Shown: positions 1-8,073, counted from the stretch's first letter. The stretch is DNA of 33,307 bases from an uncultured beta proteobacterium (GCA_903826775.1 CAIKFU010000068.1:1-33307), one strand, 5' to 3'. The notes: generated from the letters alone by a model not told the origin. Made by a program: numbers and translations.

Positions 1-231
1 AACTATTGTAGAAACTATTCCAAAGTCTTGCTAAGATGAAGGATATCCAACCCAACATAGGTGCATATCCTATGCTACATTTGGCATTAAAAAATTTTCC
101 TGAACAAACTCAATTCTTATTAAATTTCTCTAGACTGCTAATTCTTAGATAAATATTAAGATCAAAAAGAATATCCATAGTACATATTTTGCATTAAACC
201 CAAACAGACTGACAGAATAGGTGGTAAAAAA
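1..231. other. AT-rich non-coding stretch before first small gene
   Basis: I see no convincing gene here. The stretch contains an imperfect direct repeat: 65-91 and 171-198 share ATATCC, then TACAT, then GCATTAAA. The second copy lies about 34 nt upstream of the first small gene and may belong to its promoter region. The left end could be the tail of a gene outside the window, but no open frame supports that. Confidence 0.4.
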
Positions 232-417
232 ATGAAAAGAGTGGTAGATATTTTTAAAAATCGCGGAAAAGATTTAGTTTGGACCTACGTCATTTCATTA
301 AGCAACAGCGAATTTCATCCTGCTCAGTCTGACTTTGAATCAGAGGCCATTAGGCTTTCCATCATAGATAAACACGGAAAATTTGATGAACTGAGCGCAA
401 AAGTAAGAAGCCGATAG
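232..417 (+). CDS. small hypothetical protein, 61 aa
   Basis: This short frame encodes a soluble-looking 61-residue protein with a basic start (MKRVVDIFKNRGKD) and a mixed charged C-terminal half. I do not recognise a family. Support for its being real is a purine-rich AGGTGG about 7 nt before the ATG and a clean stop before the next small gene, 55 bp downstream on the same strand. There is no signal peptide or membrane segment. It could be a conserved lineage-specific protein or a chance frame; comparison with related genomes would decide. Confidence 0.5.
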   Translation: MKRVVDIFKNRGKDLVWTYVISLSNSEFHPAQSDFESEAIRLSIIDKHGKFDELSAKVRSR

Positions 418-472
418 AAAATCTCATTAGTTATAACGCCATTAAATATTTAATTAAATTTCTGGAATGCAT

Positions 473-646
473 ATGAAAAAACTTAGTAAAAAAAGCAAGA
501 TGTCTATTGGTTGGACAGCGATGATGACTGCAATTGGAACGGCCCTACTTCATCAATGGGAATTCTTTGCTCTTGGATGTGCGTCAATTGCAGCAATTCT
601 AATTGCAAATCAATTTGGACTTATCAATGATCAAGAAGAAAAATAA
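473..646 (+). CDS. small membrane protein, 57 aa
   Basis: The frame starts at ATG 473 and ends at TAA 644-646, giving 57 residues. The N-terminus is strongly basic (MKKLSKKSKM), followed by about 40 mostly hydrophobic residues that can form one or two membrane segments (around residues 11-27 and 32-50), and it ends with the charged tail NDQEEK. The positive-inside pattern and lack of an Ala-X-Ala site suggest an inner-membrane protein rather than a secreted one. The ribosome-binding site is weak (CTGGAA). It follows another small gene on the same strand and may be co-transcribed. I do not recognise the family. Confidence 0.5.
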   Translation: MKKLSKKSKMSIGWTAMMTAIGTALLHQWEFFALGCASIAAILIANQFGLINDQEEK

Positions 647-759
647 TAAGCGGATTTAGATCATAATTAACTCGAGGAATTTTAATTCCCTCAAATTTCT
701 AATAAATAACAAACTAAATTTTTTTCCTACTGAATATTTTTCTGAATGAAAATCACACA

Positions 760-823
760 CGCTTAGAAGCATTTTGTATGCTGTGTTTTTAACTTCAAGC
801 AAAATGCTTGCTTGAGATAAGCG
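760..823. repeat. bipartite inverted repeat upstream of reductase gene
   Basis: The left arm is CGCTTA (760-765), one spacer base, then AAGCATTTTG (767-776). The right arm is CAAAATGCTT (800-809), eight extra bases, then TAAGCG (818-823). Both half-arms are perfect reverse complements, 10 bp inside and 6 bp outside. Smaller alternative hairpins are nested: CAAGCA/TGCTTG at 796-810 with a 3-nt loop, AGCAT/ATGCT at 768-782, and the 10-bp palindrome TAAGCGCTTA at 818-827. It ends about 38 nt before the TTG start of the reductase, so it could be a structured leader, an operator, or a decayed repeat element. Confidence 0.6.
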
Positions 824-861
824 CTTAGTATTTTATTTTATGTTTCGTTTGGAGCTCAGCC

Positions 862-2034
862 TTGGATATAAATACCGTATTACCTCAATCCTCGATCATC
901 ATTATTGGGAGCGGATTGGCTGGATTTACAACAATTCGCGAATTACGTAAATTGGATAAAGTGATTCCGATCACTTTAGTAACTCGCGAACCGGGCTATT
1001 TTTACTCAAAGCCCATGTTATCTACTGCCTTAGTAAGCAAAAAACAGCCCGAACAATTGATATCCAGCTCTAAAGAGAGCATCGCAACCGAATTGGACAT
1101 TAGCATCTTGCCTGAAACAGAAGTGTTATCAATTGATACCGGATCCCAAATAATCAATACCAACAAAGGCGCGTTGCCCTACTTAAAACTGGTGATGGCA
1201 TTAGGTTCTGATCAAATCCGGCTACCAATCCAAGGCAATGGCGCCACTAAAGTCCTTACTGTGAATGATTTAGAGGAATACACCCTCTTCCGACAAGCAA
1301 TCCTAGGCAAAAAAAGAATTTCAATCCTGGGAGCGGGATTGATCGGATGCGAATTTGCGAACGATCTCATCCTTGCGGGATATGAAGTGGATGTAATTGA
1401 TCTTGCGCCGCAGATCTTGGGTAGATTACTCCCAAAATTGGTTGCACAAGAACTGCAAACCAAGCTGAGTGAGGTTGGAATACGCTGGCATTTTGGCACT
1501 ACCGTGCAATCCATTGTTAAAAATGGAAAAAACTTGCAAATAGCGTTAGAAAATAATCACTTAATAAATACTGACGTTATTCTTTCTGCAATTGGCTTAA
1601 GACCAAGATTGGATCTAGCTAAACATGCCGGTATAGAAACCGGTCTTGGCATTAAGGTTAATCGCGAACTGGAAACAAGCTCTAATAATGTGTATTCAAT
1701 TGGAGACTGTGCAGAAGTGGATGGATTGGTATTGCCATATGTAATGCCTATTATGCAAGCTGCTCGCGTTTTAGCATCCAACCTCATTGGCCAACACGCA
1801 TCCCTTACCTACCCTGCAATGCCCGTGATGGTAAAGACCCCTTCACTATCTACCGTTGTTTCACCGCCAGCAAAGGATGCCAAAGGCGAATGGAAAACCA
1901 AGACAATCGATGGTGGTGGACTTGAAGCACGTTTTGAATCTCCGAATGGCCAGCTACTTGGCTTTGCCCTGCTTGGATCAGCCACAACTCAACGTGGAGC
2001 GTTATCAAAAAAATTACCAGCAATATTGCCGTAA
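862..2034 (+). CDS. rubredoxin-type FAD/NAD(P)H oxidoreductase
   Basis: This is a 390-residue flavoprotein of the rubredoxin reductase / NADH-dependent pyridine nucleotide-disulphide reductase class. It has the N-terminal FAD dinucleotide motif GSGLAG (residues 16-21), the second NAD(P)H motif GAGLIG (157-162) and the FAD-closing motif SIGD around 279-282. There is no CxxxxC redox-disulphide near the N-terminus, so a thioredoxin or lipoamide reductase is unlikely. The family moves electrons from NAD(P)H to rubredoxin or a similar small carrier. No rubredoxin gene is in the window. The start is TTG with GGAG 7 nt upstream; no better in-frame ATG exists near the FAD motif. It converges on the PuuD-type gene. 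Confidence 0.85.
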   Translation: MDINTVLPQSSIIIIGSGLAGFTTIRELRKLDKVIPITLVTREPGYFYSKPMLSTALVSKKQPEQLISSSKESIATELDISILPETEVLSIDTGSQIINTNKGALPYLKLVMALGSDQIRLPIQGNGATKVLTVNDLEEYTLFRQAILGKKRISILGAGLIGCEFANDLILAGYEVDVIDLAPQILGRLLPKLVAQELQTKLSEVGIRWHFGTTVQSIVKNGKNLQIALENNHLINTDVILSAIGLRPRLDLAKHAGIETGLGIKVNRELETSSNNVYSIGDCAEVDGLVLPYVMPIMQAARVLASNLIGQHASLTYPAMPVMVKTPSLSTVVSPPAKDAKGEWKTKTIDGGGLEARFESPNGQLLGFALLGSATTQRGALSKKLPAILP

Positions 2035-2076
2035 AAAAAACCAATCAGCAGATTTTTATTATTCCTTTTTTGGATG

Positions 2077-2670
2077 CTAACTAGAAAGTGCAAACCAAGT
2101 GGTGTTATGAGACTGGGCAACCATTAGAAATAGCATCGGTATTGAAAGCGATGTATTTAAACGAGATACCAAAGTAGCCAATCGCGCTGATTTTGCTTTA
2201 AGATCAGCGCCCACAGAAATAATTCCAAGAGCACGTTTTTGGTTTGGCCAAATAATAAACCAAACATTAAAGGCCATTATTAAAGCAATCCACATGCCAA
2301 ATCCAATTGCACGATATGGGGCTTTTAAGGCGAATGCTTGGTGCAAGTATCCATTCAATTGAGCAACAATTAAACCAGTTATAACGGTAAACAAGGCTGC
2401 ATAACGAAACCAGAATAAAGCCGATGGGGCAATTACTTTGCTAATTGCAGGTTTTTGCTCATCCGATAATTTAACCATTGAAGGTATCTGAACAAAATTA
2501 AAATACCAGAGCAAACCAACCCACATTACGCCACACATAACATGCAACCAGCGAAAAATAAAAAGGAATTCCCAATCGCTCAATTTACCGCCTAAAACAT
2601 ACACAATTAAAGCTAAAAACACAAAACCAACAAAAACTGTACGGCCCAGTGAAGAAAAAATTAATGTCAT
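2077..2670 (-). CDS. PuuD-type (urate oxidase N-terminal) membrane protein
   Basis: A 197-residue integral membrane protein with about five or six hydrophobic segments. The region WLHVMCGVMWVGLLWYFNF, with histidine and tryptophans in a membrane helix, is typical of the membrane domain of the urate hydroxylase PuuD family (Urate_ox_N, DUF989). Full-length PuuD proteins carry a C-terminal cytochrome c domain; here there is no CxxCH motif and the protein ends after the membrane part. Urate oxidation is therefore not established, and a haem-binding respiratory or redox role is an equally fair reading. The start has AAGGTAGGA a few bases upstream. No purine catabolism genes are nearby. Confidence 0.7.
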   Translation of the reverse strand: MTLIFSSLGRTVFVGFVFLALIVYVLGGKLSDWEFLFIFRWLHVMCGVMWVGLLWYFNFVQIPSMVKLSDEQKPAISKVIAPSALFWFRYAALFTVITGLIVAQLNGYLHQAFALKAPYRAIGFGMWIALIMAFNVWFIIWPNQKRALGIISVGADLKAKSARLATLVSRLNTSLSIPMLFLMVAQSHNTTWFALSS

Positions 2671-3036
2671 AATAATCCTACCTTATATATGGATGCGAAG
2701 TCACTCTTTACAATTCTTGCCGCCTCTTTCCTCTTGGGGATTAAGCCTTGCAATATATTTTGTTAGCGATAAATGCCTAGAGAATTAAGTAATTTAAGCT
2801 TATCAGGGGATTGCACATATACCCTTTGGTATCCAATACCTCAACCAATGATCTTTTTTTCTAAGATTGGTGTATTGAGTTACGATACCAAAATGAGTAC
2901 GAATCTACTATTAAAGCGCACCACCAGCTTCCAAAAAATTTTAAGCGACAGCATGTATTTTGTACTTGATGCATTTTGCACCCCCAATATACCCAAGTAA
3001 CCTCATAAAATCATCCACTGTTAGTCAATTAATTCC
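2671..3036. other. 366-bp intergenic stretch with large hairpin
   Basis: This region separates the leftward PuuD-type gene from the rightward Bug receptor and must hold both promoters. A 75-codon frame at 2773-3000 runs through it, but its product is low in complexity, resembles nothing I know and is crossed by the inverted repeat at 2825-2892, so I do not call it a gene. Apart from the hairpin I see no recognisable operator. Confidence 0.5.
2825..2892. repeat. split-arm inverted repeat (large imperfect hairpin)
   Basis: The continuous left arm TTTGGTATCCAATAC (2825-2839) pairs with a right arm split in two: GTATTG (2872-2877), six extra bases, then GATACCAAA (2884-2892). A third inner stem, CCAAT (2845-2849) with ATTGG (2866-2870), closes on a loop with a run of seven T. 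In all 20 base pairs can form in order. The design, a right arm with a 6-8 nt insertion, resembles the repeat at 760-823, although the sequences differ. Confidence 0.6.
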
Positions 3037-4017
3037 ATGAAAAGACAACCATTTGCATCGATTTTAATTTCTATTGTAACTATATTGCCTTTTTTCCCAA
3101 TTGAACTACGCGCACAAGAGTTTCCACCAAAAAAAACCATCACCATGGTTGTTGGATTTGCTGCAGGCGGAGCATCGGATAGCGCGGCAAGGGTTATTGC
3201 AAAAAAACTTAGTGAAGACTTGGGTCAAAATGTAATTGTGGACAATAAACCAGGGGCGGGAGGAAATATAGCGCATGCCTATACGGCGATAGCACCTGGA
3301 GATGGTTCAATCATCCTTTTGGGGTCGATTGGACCGTTATCAATAGCTCCACACTTAATGAAATTACCATATGACCCTGTAAAGGATTTAGCCCCGCTAA
3401 CTATGGGGATGAACTTTCCTAACGTTTTAGTTGTAACCCCGGAGCTGGGCGTTAAAACTCTTAAAGAGTTTGTGGCGCTAGCTAAAAAAAATCCTGGGCA
3501 AATTACGTTCGCTTCAACAGGAAGCGGTTCGGCCTCACACCTTCAAGGTGAGCTATTTAATTCAAGAGCAGAGATCGATGTTGTTCACGTCCCATATAAA
3601 GGCGGCAGTCCTGCAATGATTGATCTTTTAGGGGGTAGGGTTTCGTCTTACTACTCAACCATCTCCACGGCAGAACCCTATATTAAAAATGGCAAACTTA
3701 TACCGATTGCAACAACGGGGGCAAAGCGCTCGCCAAACTTGCCAAACGTGCCTACTATCGCAGAATCTGGCTACTCAGGTTTTGATGCAACGAACTGGTA
3801 TGCTTTCGTTGCTCCCGGGAAAACTCCAGAGATAATCTTAGATAAATGGAATCGTGCGTTGGTAACAGCCCTAAATGACAAAATTGTTAACAAGCAACTT
3901 GCTGAGCATGGATTAAGCCCAAACCCCGGGACTCGTGAAGAATTAGCAAAATATATTGCCAGCCAATCCGAAACGTGGGGAAAAATTATCAGCGACCGTA
4001 AAATTTCCAACGATTAA
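3037..4017 (+). CDS. Bug-family (TctC) tripartite transporter solute receptor
   Basis: A 326-residue periplasmic binding protein of the Bug/TctC family, which is greatly expanded in betaproteobacteria and binds carboxylates, amino acids or related small organic anions. A signal peptide covers residues 1-26 with probable cleavage after ELRA. The mature protein starts with the family pattern: KTITMVVGFAAGG, then PGAGGNIA near residue 72, and the later VVHVPYKGG segment. The small and large membrane subunits (TctB/TctA) are not adjacent, so it is an orphan receptor, as is usual for Bug proteins. The ligand cannot be read from the sequence. No clear Shine-Dalgarno precedes the ATG. It converges on the dehydrogenase gene with a 16-bp gap. 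Confidence 0.9.
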   Translation: MKRQPFASILISIVTILPFFPIELRAQEFPPKKTITMVVGFAAGGASDSAARVIAKKLSEDLGQNVIVDNKPGAGGNIAHAYTAIAPGDGSIILLGSIGPLSIAPHLMKLPYDPVKDLAPLTMGMNFPNVLVVTPELGVKTLKEFVALAKKNPGQITFASTGSGSASHLQGELFNSRAEIDVVHVPYKGGSPAMIDLLGGRVSSYYSTISTAEPYIKNGKLIPIATTGAKRSPNLPNVPTIAESGYSGFDATNWYAFVAPGKTPEIILDKWNRALVTALNDKIVNKQLAEHGLSPNPGTREELAKYIASQSETWGKIISDRKISND

Positions 4018-4033
4018 TGCGCAAAATTTGCTT

Positions 4034-4810
4034 TTACTGTGCAACCCAGCCGCCATCCATATTCCAAGCAACTCCACGCACCTCAGAGGCATCGTTACCA
4101 CACAGGAAAACTGCTAAGGCAGCTAATTGCTCTGGAGAAACAAACTCACCAGAAGGTTGTTTTTCAGAAACCAATGCTAGCTTTGCCTGTTCATTTGAAA
4201 CATGGTCTCGTTCAGCCCTTGCATCCACTTGCTTTTGAACCAAGGGGGTTAAAACCCAACCAGGACAAATCGCGTTACAAGTAATTCCAGTGCGAGCGGT
4301 TTCAAGTGCCACCACCTTTGTTAAGCCAATAATACCGTGCTTAGCAGCCACGTAGGCGGCTTTTTGTGTCGAGGCAACCAAACCATGTACTGAGGCTATA
4401 TTAATAATCCGCCCCCAATTCCGACTTTTCATTCCAGGCATGGCGCAGCGAATTGTATGAAAGGCGGAGCTTAAATTAATGGCAATTATCGAATCCCAAC
4501 GATCAACTGGGAAATCTTCAATATTCGCAACATATTGAATACCAGCATTATTTACCAAAATATCCAATGAACCGAAGCGATTTTCAGTACATCGAATTAA
4601 ATCCTCGATCTCTACAGGCTTACTCATATCGGCAGGATGGTAATCAACCTCCACCCCTATTGATCTTATTTCCGAGAGAACTCCTTCGGTTTCCCCAAAC
4701 CCATTTACCATAATATTTGCTCCTTGCCTTGCAAGAGCCAAAGCCATTCCTAAGCCAATTCCACTGGTTGAACCAGTAACTAAAGCTGTTTTTCCTTTTA
4801 ACTTAGACAT
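4034..4810 (-). CDS. bdhA: 3-hydroxybutyrate dehydrogenase (SDR family)
   Basis: A 258-residue short-chain dehydrogenase that most resembles D-3-hydroxybutyrate dehydrogenase, which interconverts 3-hydroxybutyrate and acetoacetate with NAD and links polyhydroxybutyrate turnover to central metabolism. Visible motifs are the nucleotide-binding TGSTSGIG (residues 12-19), NNAG (87-90), the catalytic Ser140 and the YVAAK pair Tyr153/Lys157. The C-terminal WNMDGGWVAQ and the segment after TPLVQKQ are typical of BdhA. I chose ATG 4810 rather than the TTG five codons earlier because GGTGA lies at a usable distance before it and MSKLKGKTALVTG is the normal start of the family. Other SDRs acting on hydroxyacids cannot be excluded. 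Confidence 0.85.
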   Translation of the reverse strand: MSKLKGKTALVTGSTSGIGLGMALALARQGANIMVNGFGETEGVLSEIRSIGVEVDYHPADMSKPVEIEDLIRCTENRFGSLDILVNNAGIQYVANIEDFPVDRWDSIIAINLSSAFHTIRCAMPGMKSRNWGRIINIASVHGLVASTQKAAYVAAKHGIIGLTKVVALETARTGITCNAICPGWVLTPLVQKQVDARAERDHVSNEQAKLALVSEKQPSGEFVSPEQLAALAVFLCGNDASEVRGVAWNMDGGWVAQ

Positions 4811-5020
4811 ATCAATATTCACCAAAAAAGATAGAGCGGGATGGGTTCCTACTAAAACCTAATGTTACATGATTAGCCATTTGCTGGACATGAAATTTCC
4901 GATAATAATTTAAAAACCCTTGTTACCAAAACATGACTCCCTCATGGGAAGAAATAATGACTTTGATTGCAGCCTGAATCTAATTATAGTAATTACAAAA
5001 TTAGAAGAAATTAAGCAATG

Positions 5021-5533
5021 TTAAGGAGATAACGGTAAATGCAACCATTGGGCTAACATCCTCCAAAAGCTATTAGGGATAAGCATTAAAAACCAAGTCG
5101 CTGTAACGTAACGAAGGAATTTTCCTGTCGCCATATATACCATGCATTGCAGCCATGGCAGACGCAACCAACCTGCGGCCAAACATAAAGGGTCTCCTAC
5201 GCCTGGCAACCAAGCTAATAAAAGCATCTTAGGTCCCCGCTCTTCAAGCCATTTTTGCATGCGATTATGAATACTGCCCTTTAATGATTCAACAGTATTT
5301 CTTGCCACCAACCCAAGCCACCAATCCACCATTCCGCCAATTGTATTTCCCGCTGTGGCAACAACTATTGCGGCCCAATATAAATCAGCATTAACGCTAA
5401 TGTAGGCAAATAGCATCGGCTCTGATCCAATTGGTATCAGAGTGGCCGAAACCAAAGAACTAATAAATACAGCAGGGAGCCCAACAGATGGCATACCAAA
5501 CCACTGCATAAAATGTTCTAAAACTTGCTCCAT
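5021..5533 (-). CDS. YqaA/DedA-like VTT-domain membrane protein
   Basis: A 170-residue inner-membrane protein of the YqaA branch of the DedA/VTT family. It has about four hydrophobic segments, the opening with SATLIPIGSEP and the central re-entrant pattern AWLPGVGDPLCLAAGWLRLPW, typical of this group. DedA-type proteins are linked to lipid-carrier recycling and membrane homeostasis, but the YqaA branch is not well characterised. I chose ATG 5533 over an upstream TTG because AGGAGAG sits 8 nt before it. It is the last gene of a leftward block with cardiolipin synthase 37 bp upstream, which fits a role in membrane lipid metabolism. Confidence 0.8.
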   Translation of the reverse strand: MEQVLEHFMQWFGMPSVGLPAVFISSLVSATLIPIGSEPMLFAYISVNADLYWAAIVVATAGNTIGGMVDWWLGLVARNTVESLKGSIHNRMQKWLEERGPKMLLLAWLPGVGDPLCLAAGWLRLPWLQCMVYMATGKFLRYVTATWFLMLIPNSFWRMLAQWLHLPLSP

Positions 5534-5570
5534 TAACCTAACTCTCCTAAACAATAAAATGGATGGAATT

Positions 5571-7046
5571 CTATAAAAGTGGTGAAGTCAGATACGCTGC
5601 ATTTTCCAGTAATAATTTCCATCTAGGCCTCTTTAACCATTTGCGTTCATCAACCATCTCAGATAATGATAAATATCCCATAATTAATTTTTCTAAAGAG
5701 GAGCAAAAATTCTGATCATAAACAATTAAGCTAATTTCAAAATTTAGTCGCAAACTGCGTTGATCAAAGTTCACAGATCCGAAAATGGCAATGCGCTTAT
5801 CAATCAGCAAGCTTTTAGTATGCAAAAGTCCGCCATGAAATTCAGCAATCTGGACACCGGCAATCAAAAGATCGCTATAAAAACTACGACTACTCCACGC
5901 TACCAAAGTTGAATCATTCAACTTTGGCACAATCAAAGTCACTCTTACACCACGTTGAGCAGCAGCCATCAACGCTTGAATGAGGCCATCATCAGGGCCA
6001 AAATAGGGCGTAGTAATAGCCAGCTCCTCGCGTGCATCCATGATTGCTGAAAGCAGCACTTGATAAAGAATATCATCGCGATAAACCGGTCCAGATGAAA
6101 ATTCCTGAGCCAAAGCCGTTCCCCTATGAGGCACTTTTAAACGATCTTTATCTCTGAAATGGCTTACCTTAGGATTTTCAACGCTCCAATCAAACATGGA
6201 AGTCAACTCAAATTGTGAACAAACGGGTCCTTCTATACGAACCATAGCGTCAACCCACTCGCCTACCCCAGAATCCTGCTTAAACGTTCGAGGATCAACC
6301 AAATTCATACTTCCTGTCCATACTACCGAGCCGTCAATCACAAATATTTTTCGATGCAATCGTAAATCTGCTCGACGAAATTGGAAACGTCCAAACTGAA
6401 TTGGCAATGCCTCGGTAACTTGAATGCCTGCAATTCGAAAACGCTTTGGCCACGAAGACTTAAACCAATCCTTGCTACCCAAAGAATCAAGCAAAACACG
6501 GCAAGCAACACCCCGTTTTGCTGCGGCTATTAGCGCTTCGCCAACCCGATCCGAATCCCCCCCTAGTGCCCAAATATAAAATTCAAGGTGAATGCTTATT
6601 TTTGATCGATTAATTTCGTCAATGAAATGTTGTAGAACGGATAGCGACTCAGTAAAAAGTTCGATCTTATTTCCAGATGTGACTGGGGATCCATTTTTCG
6701 ATTGGGCTAATAAACTTAATGCTCTCGCTTCCGGATGAAGCAGTTCGCGATCAAGCCTGTACATCTCCTTCATCTCCTCGGAGATTCCAGCGTATTCCTT
6801 CTCCATGCGGATGATTTTCTTAGTTAACTTTCGACCTACGGGACGTTCACCCAACATGAGGTATAGCATTAGCCCTATAAGTGGAAGCAATATGACAATC
6901 AGGAACCATGCAAACGTGACGCTTACTGGCCGTCGAACCCAAATCAGCCTTAAAAAAAAGGTCCATATAAGGAGTATGTGCAAAAAAACAAACCAGGCAA
7001 ATTTAAAGCCAAAAATTGAACCTAAGAATATTTGCCACCAAGTCAT
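5571..7046 (-). CDS. cls: cardiolipin synthase (phospholipase D family)
   Basis: A 491-residue enzyme that joins two phosphatidylglycerol molecules to cardiolipin at the inner membrane. Two N-terminal membrane segments (about residues 10-34 and 45-66) are followed by two phospholipase D domains. Both HKD catalytic motifs are intact: His231-Lys233-Asp238 with the downstream GSMN, and His409-Lys411-Asp416 with the downstream GSVNFD. Length and the N-terminal membrane hairpin match the ClsA type. The start codon overlaps the stop of the upstream phosphatase-like gene (ATGA), indicating translational coupling. A Cls next to an endonuclease/exonuclease/phosphatase protein recalls the ybhP-clsB-ybhN arrangement of E. 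coli. Confidence 0.92.
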   Translation of the reverse strand: MTWWQIFLGSIFGFKFAWFVFLHILLIWTFFLRLIWVRRPVSVTFAWFLIVILLPLIGLMLYLMLGERPVGRKLTKKIIRMEKEYAGISEEMKEMYRLDRELLHPEARALSLLAQSKNGSPVTSGNKIELFTESLSVLQHFIDEINRSKISIHLEFYIWALGGDSDRVGEALIAAAKRGVACRVLLDSLGSKDWFKSSWPKRFRIAGIQVTEALPIQFGRFQFRRADLRLHRKIFVIDGSVVWTGSMNLVDPRTFKQDSGVGEWVDAMVRIEGPVCSQFELTSMFDWSVENPKVSHFRDKDRLKVPHRGTALAQEFSSGPVYRDDILYQVLLSAIMDAREELAITTPYFGPDDGLIQALMAAAQRGVRVTLIVPKLNDSTLVAWSSRSFYSDLLIAGVQIAEFHGGLLHTKSLLIDKRIAIFGSVNFDQRSLRLNFEISLIVYDQNFCSSLEKLIMGYLSLSEMVDERKWLKRPRWKLLLENAAYLTSPLL

Positions 7047-7816
7047 AGCAACTCCAATTCAGCAAAAATCCCTAAATGATCGGAAAGTAAAAACCATTCA
7101 CTCAATATTTCAGATGAATGAATCCTTAAGCCTCGAACATAAATTCGGTCCATTGGCAACATTGGCTTTACACTAGGAAATGTTTTGGCTGGAAACCCGT
7201 TCAGATGTTCATAAACTTCATAAAAACCAGCATCCCTCATGGGCCCTCCTACTCGATTCCGCCAGTCATTAAAATCCCCAGCAACAATGCAAGGACCTCC
7301 GTCGGTTAATTCATTAATATACCGAATAATTTCTCCTAACTGACGTTCACGGCCTCGTTGAAATAAAGCCAAATGAACACAAAAACAATGAATAAGATTG
7401 TTCGAATAAGGAAGCTGAATGGAGCAATGCAATAATCCGCGATTCTCAAAACGATAGGCCGAAATGTCATAATTAACCCCTTTTTTTAACAAATGTCGCG
7501 ATAGAATTGCATTGCCATGGTGACCTTCCCGATACTGTGCATTTTTTCCATAATGCCAATCTCGCCAGAATCCCTCAGAAAGAAAATGGGTCAATTCGTT
7601 TTCCGGCCACGCACTAAATCTTTTTGATCTCCCTTGATGCTCTTGCTGAAGTTCCTGAAGAAAAATTAAATCAGGGTGCCGTTGTTGCATCTTTTTCCGC
7701 AATCGATATATCGTTGAATGCAACTGCAATGGAGAAAGTCCTTTATGAACATTCATAGTTAACACCGAAAATCGTGGTCGTCTCTGATCTAAGTTCTGAA
7801 CTTTAGCCAATGTCAT
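7043..7816 (-). CDS. endonuclease/exonuclease/phosphatase (YbhP-like) protein
   Basis: A 257-residue member of the endonuclease/exonuclease/phosphatase superfamily. The signature blocks are all present: VLTMNVHKG near residues 18-26, the catalytic FLQEL with Glu55, GNAILSR, VAGDFNDW, and the final SDHLGIFAEL. Such enzymes hydrolyse phosphodiesters in DNA, lipids or inositol phosphates; the tight coupling to cardiolipin synthase and the E. coli ybhP-clsB parallel favour a lipid-related substrate, but that is inference. I start at ATG 7816, five bases after the stop of the upstream ferredoxin gene; the frame is open 27 codons further but would overlap that gene. The ribosome-binding site is poor, so coupling is likely. 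Confidence 0.8.
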   Translation of the reverse strand: MTLAKVQNLDQRRPRFSVLTMNVHKGLSPLQLHSTIYRLRKKMQQRHPDLIFLQELQQEHQGRSKRFSAWPENELTHFLSEGFWRDWHYGKNAQYREGHHGNAILSRHLLKKGVNYDISAYRFENRGLLHCSIQLPYSNNLIHCFCVHLALFQRGRERQLGEIIRYINELTDGGPCIVAGDFNDWRNRVGGPMRDAGFYEVYEHLNGFPAKTFPSVKPMLPMDRIYVRGLRIHSSEILSEWFLLSDHLGIFAELELL

Positions 7817-7821
7817 CGAGA

Positions 7822-8016
7822 TTACTTTAACCCTCGTTGTATACGATTTCTGGAAAGGGAGATTTCCACCTCGACCAATTGCTCGCATTGCATGCACTTA
7901 TTACAAATTGAAACTCTATCGCGCAACTCATCTAACGATTGAACTGGATGGGAATCGAGGTATTCTCGCAACTCAAGGTCAAATACCTCATTGCATAAGC
8001 AAATAACTTCAGCCAT
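7822..8016 (-). CDS. Bfd-like [2Fe-2S] ferredoxin, 64 aa
   Basis: A 64-residue protein with the cluster pattern of bacterioferritin-associated ferredoxin: Cys6-x-Cys8 and, 29 residues later, Cys38-x-x-Cys41. An extra Cys44 follows. Bfd docks on bacterioferritin and delivers electrons for iron release; related BFD-like domains also occur in NirB and other redox proteins. No bacterioferritin gene lies in the window, so the partner is unknown. It is the first gene of the leftward lipid block and is separated from the divergent tungstate transporter genes by only 57 bp. No clear Shine-Dalgarno is visible. Iron-starvation control is common for bfd, but I see no obvious Fur box. Confidence 0.8.
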   Translation of the reverse strand: MAEVICLCNEVFDLELREYLDSHPVQSLDELRDRVSICNKCMQCEQLVEVEISLSRNRIQRGLK

Positions 8017-8073
8017 TAATATTATTAGATTGTTTCGGTTTCATTCCCTACATTTTGCCATCTCTATCGCTTA

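Noticed and set aside
2773..3000. 75-codon open frame in the intergenic region
   Set aside because: No ribosome-binding site, no family likeness, and the frame is crossed by a long inverted repeat; more likely a chance frame.
6805..7176. 123-codon frame opposite the cls start
   Set aside because: It lies antisense to the membrane segments of Cls and has no own start signals.
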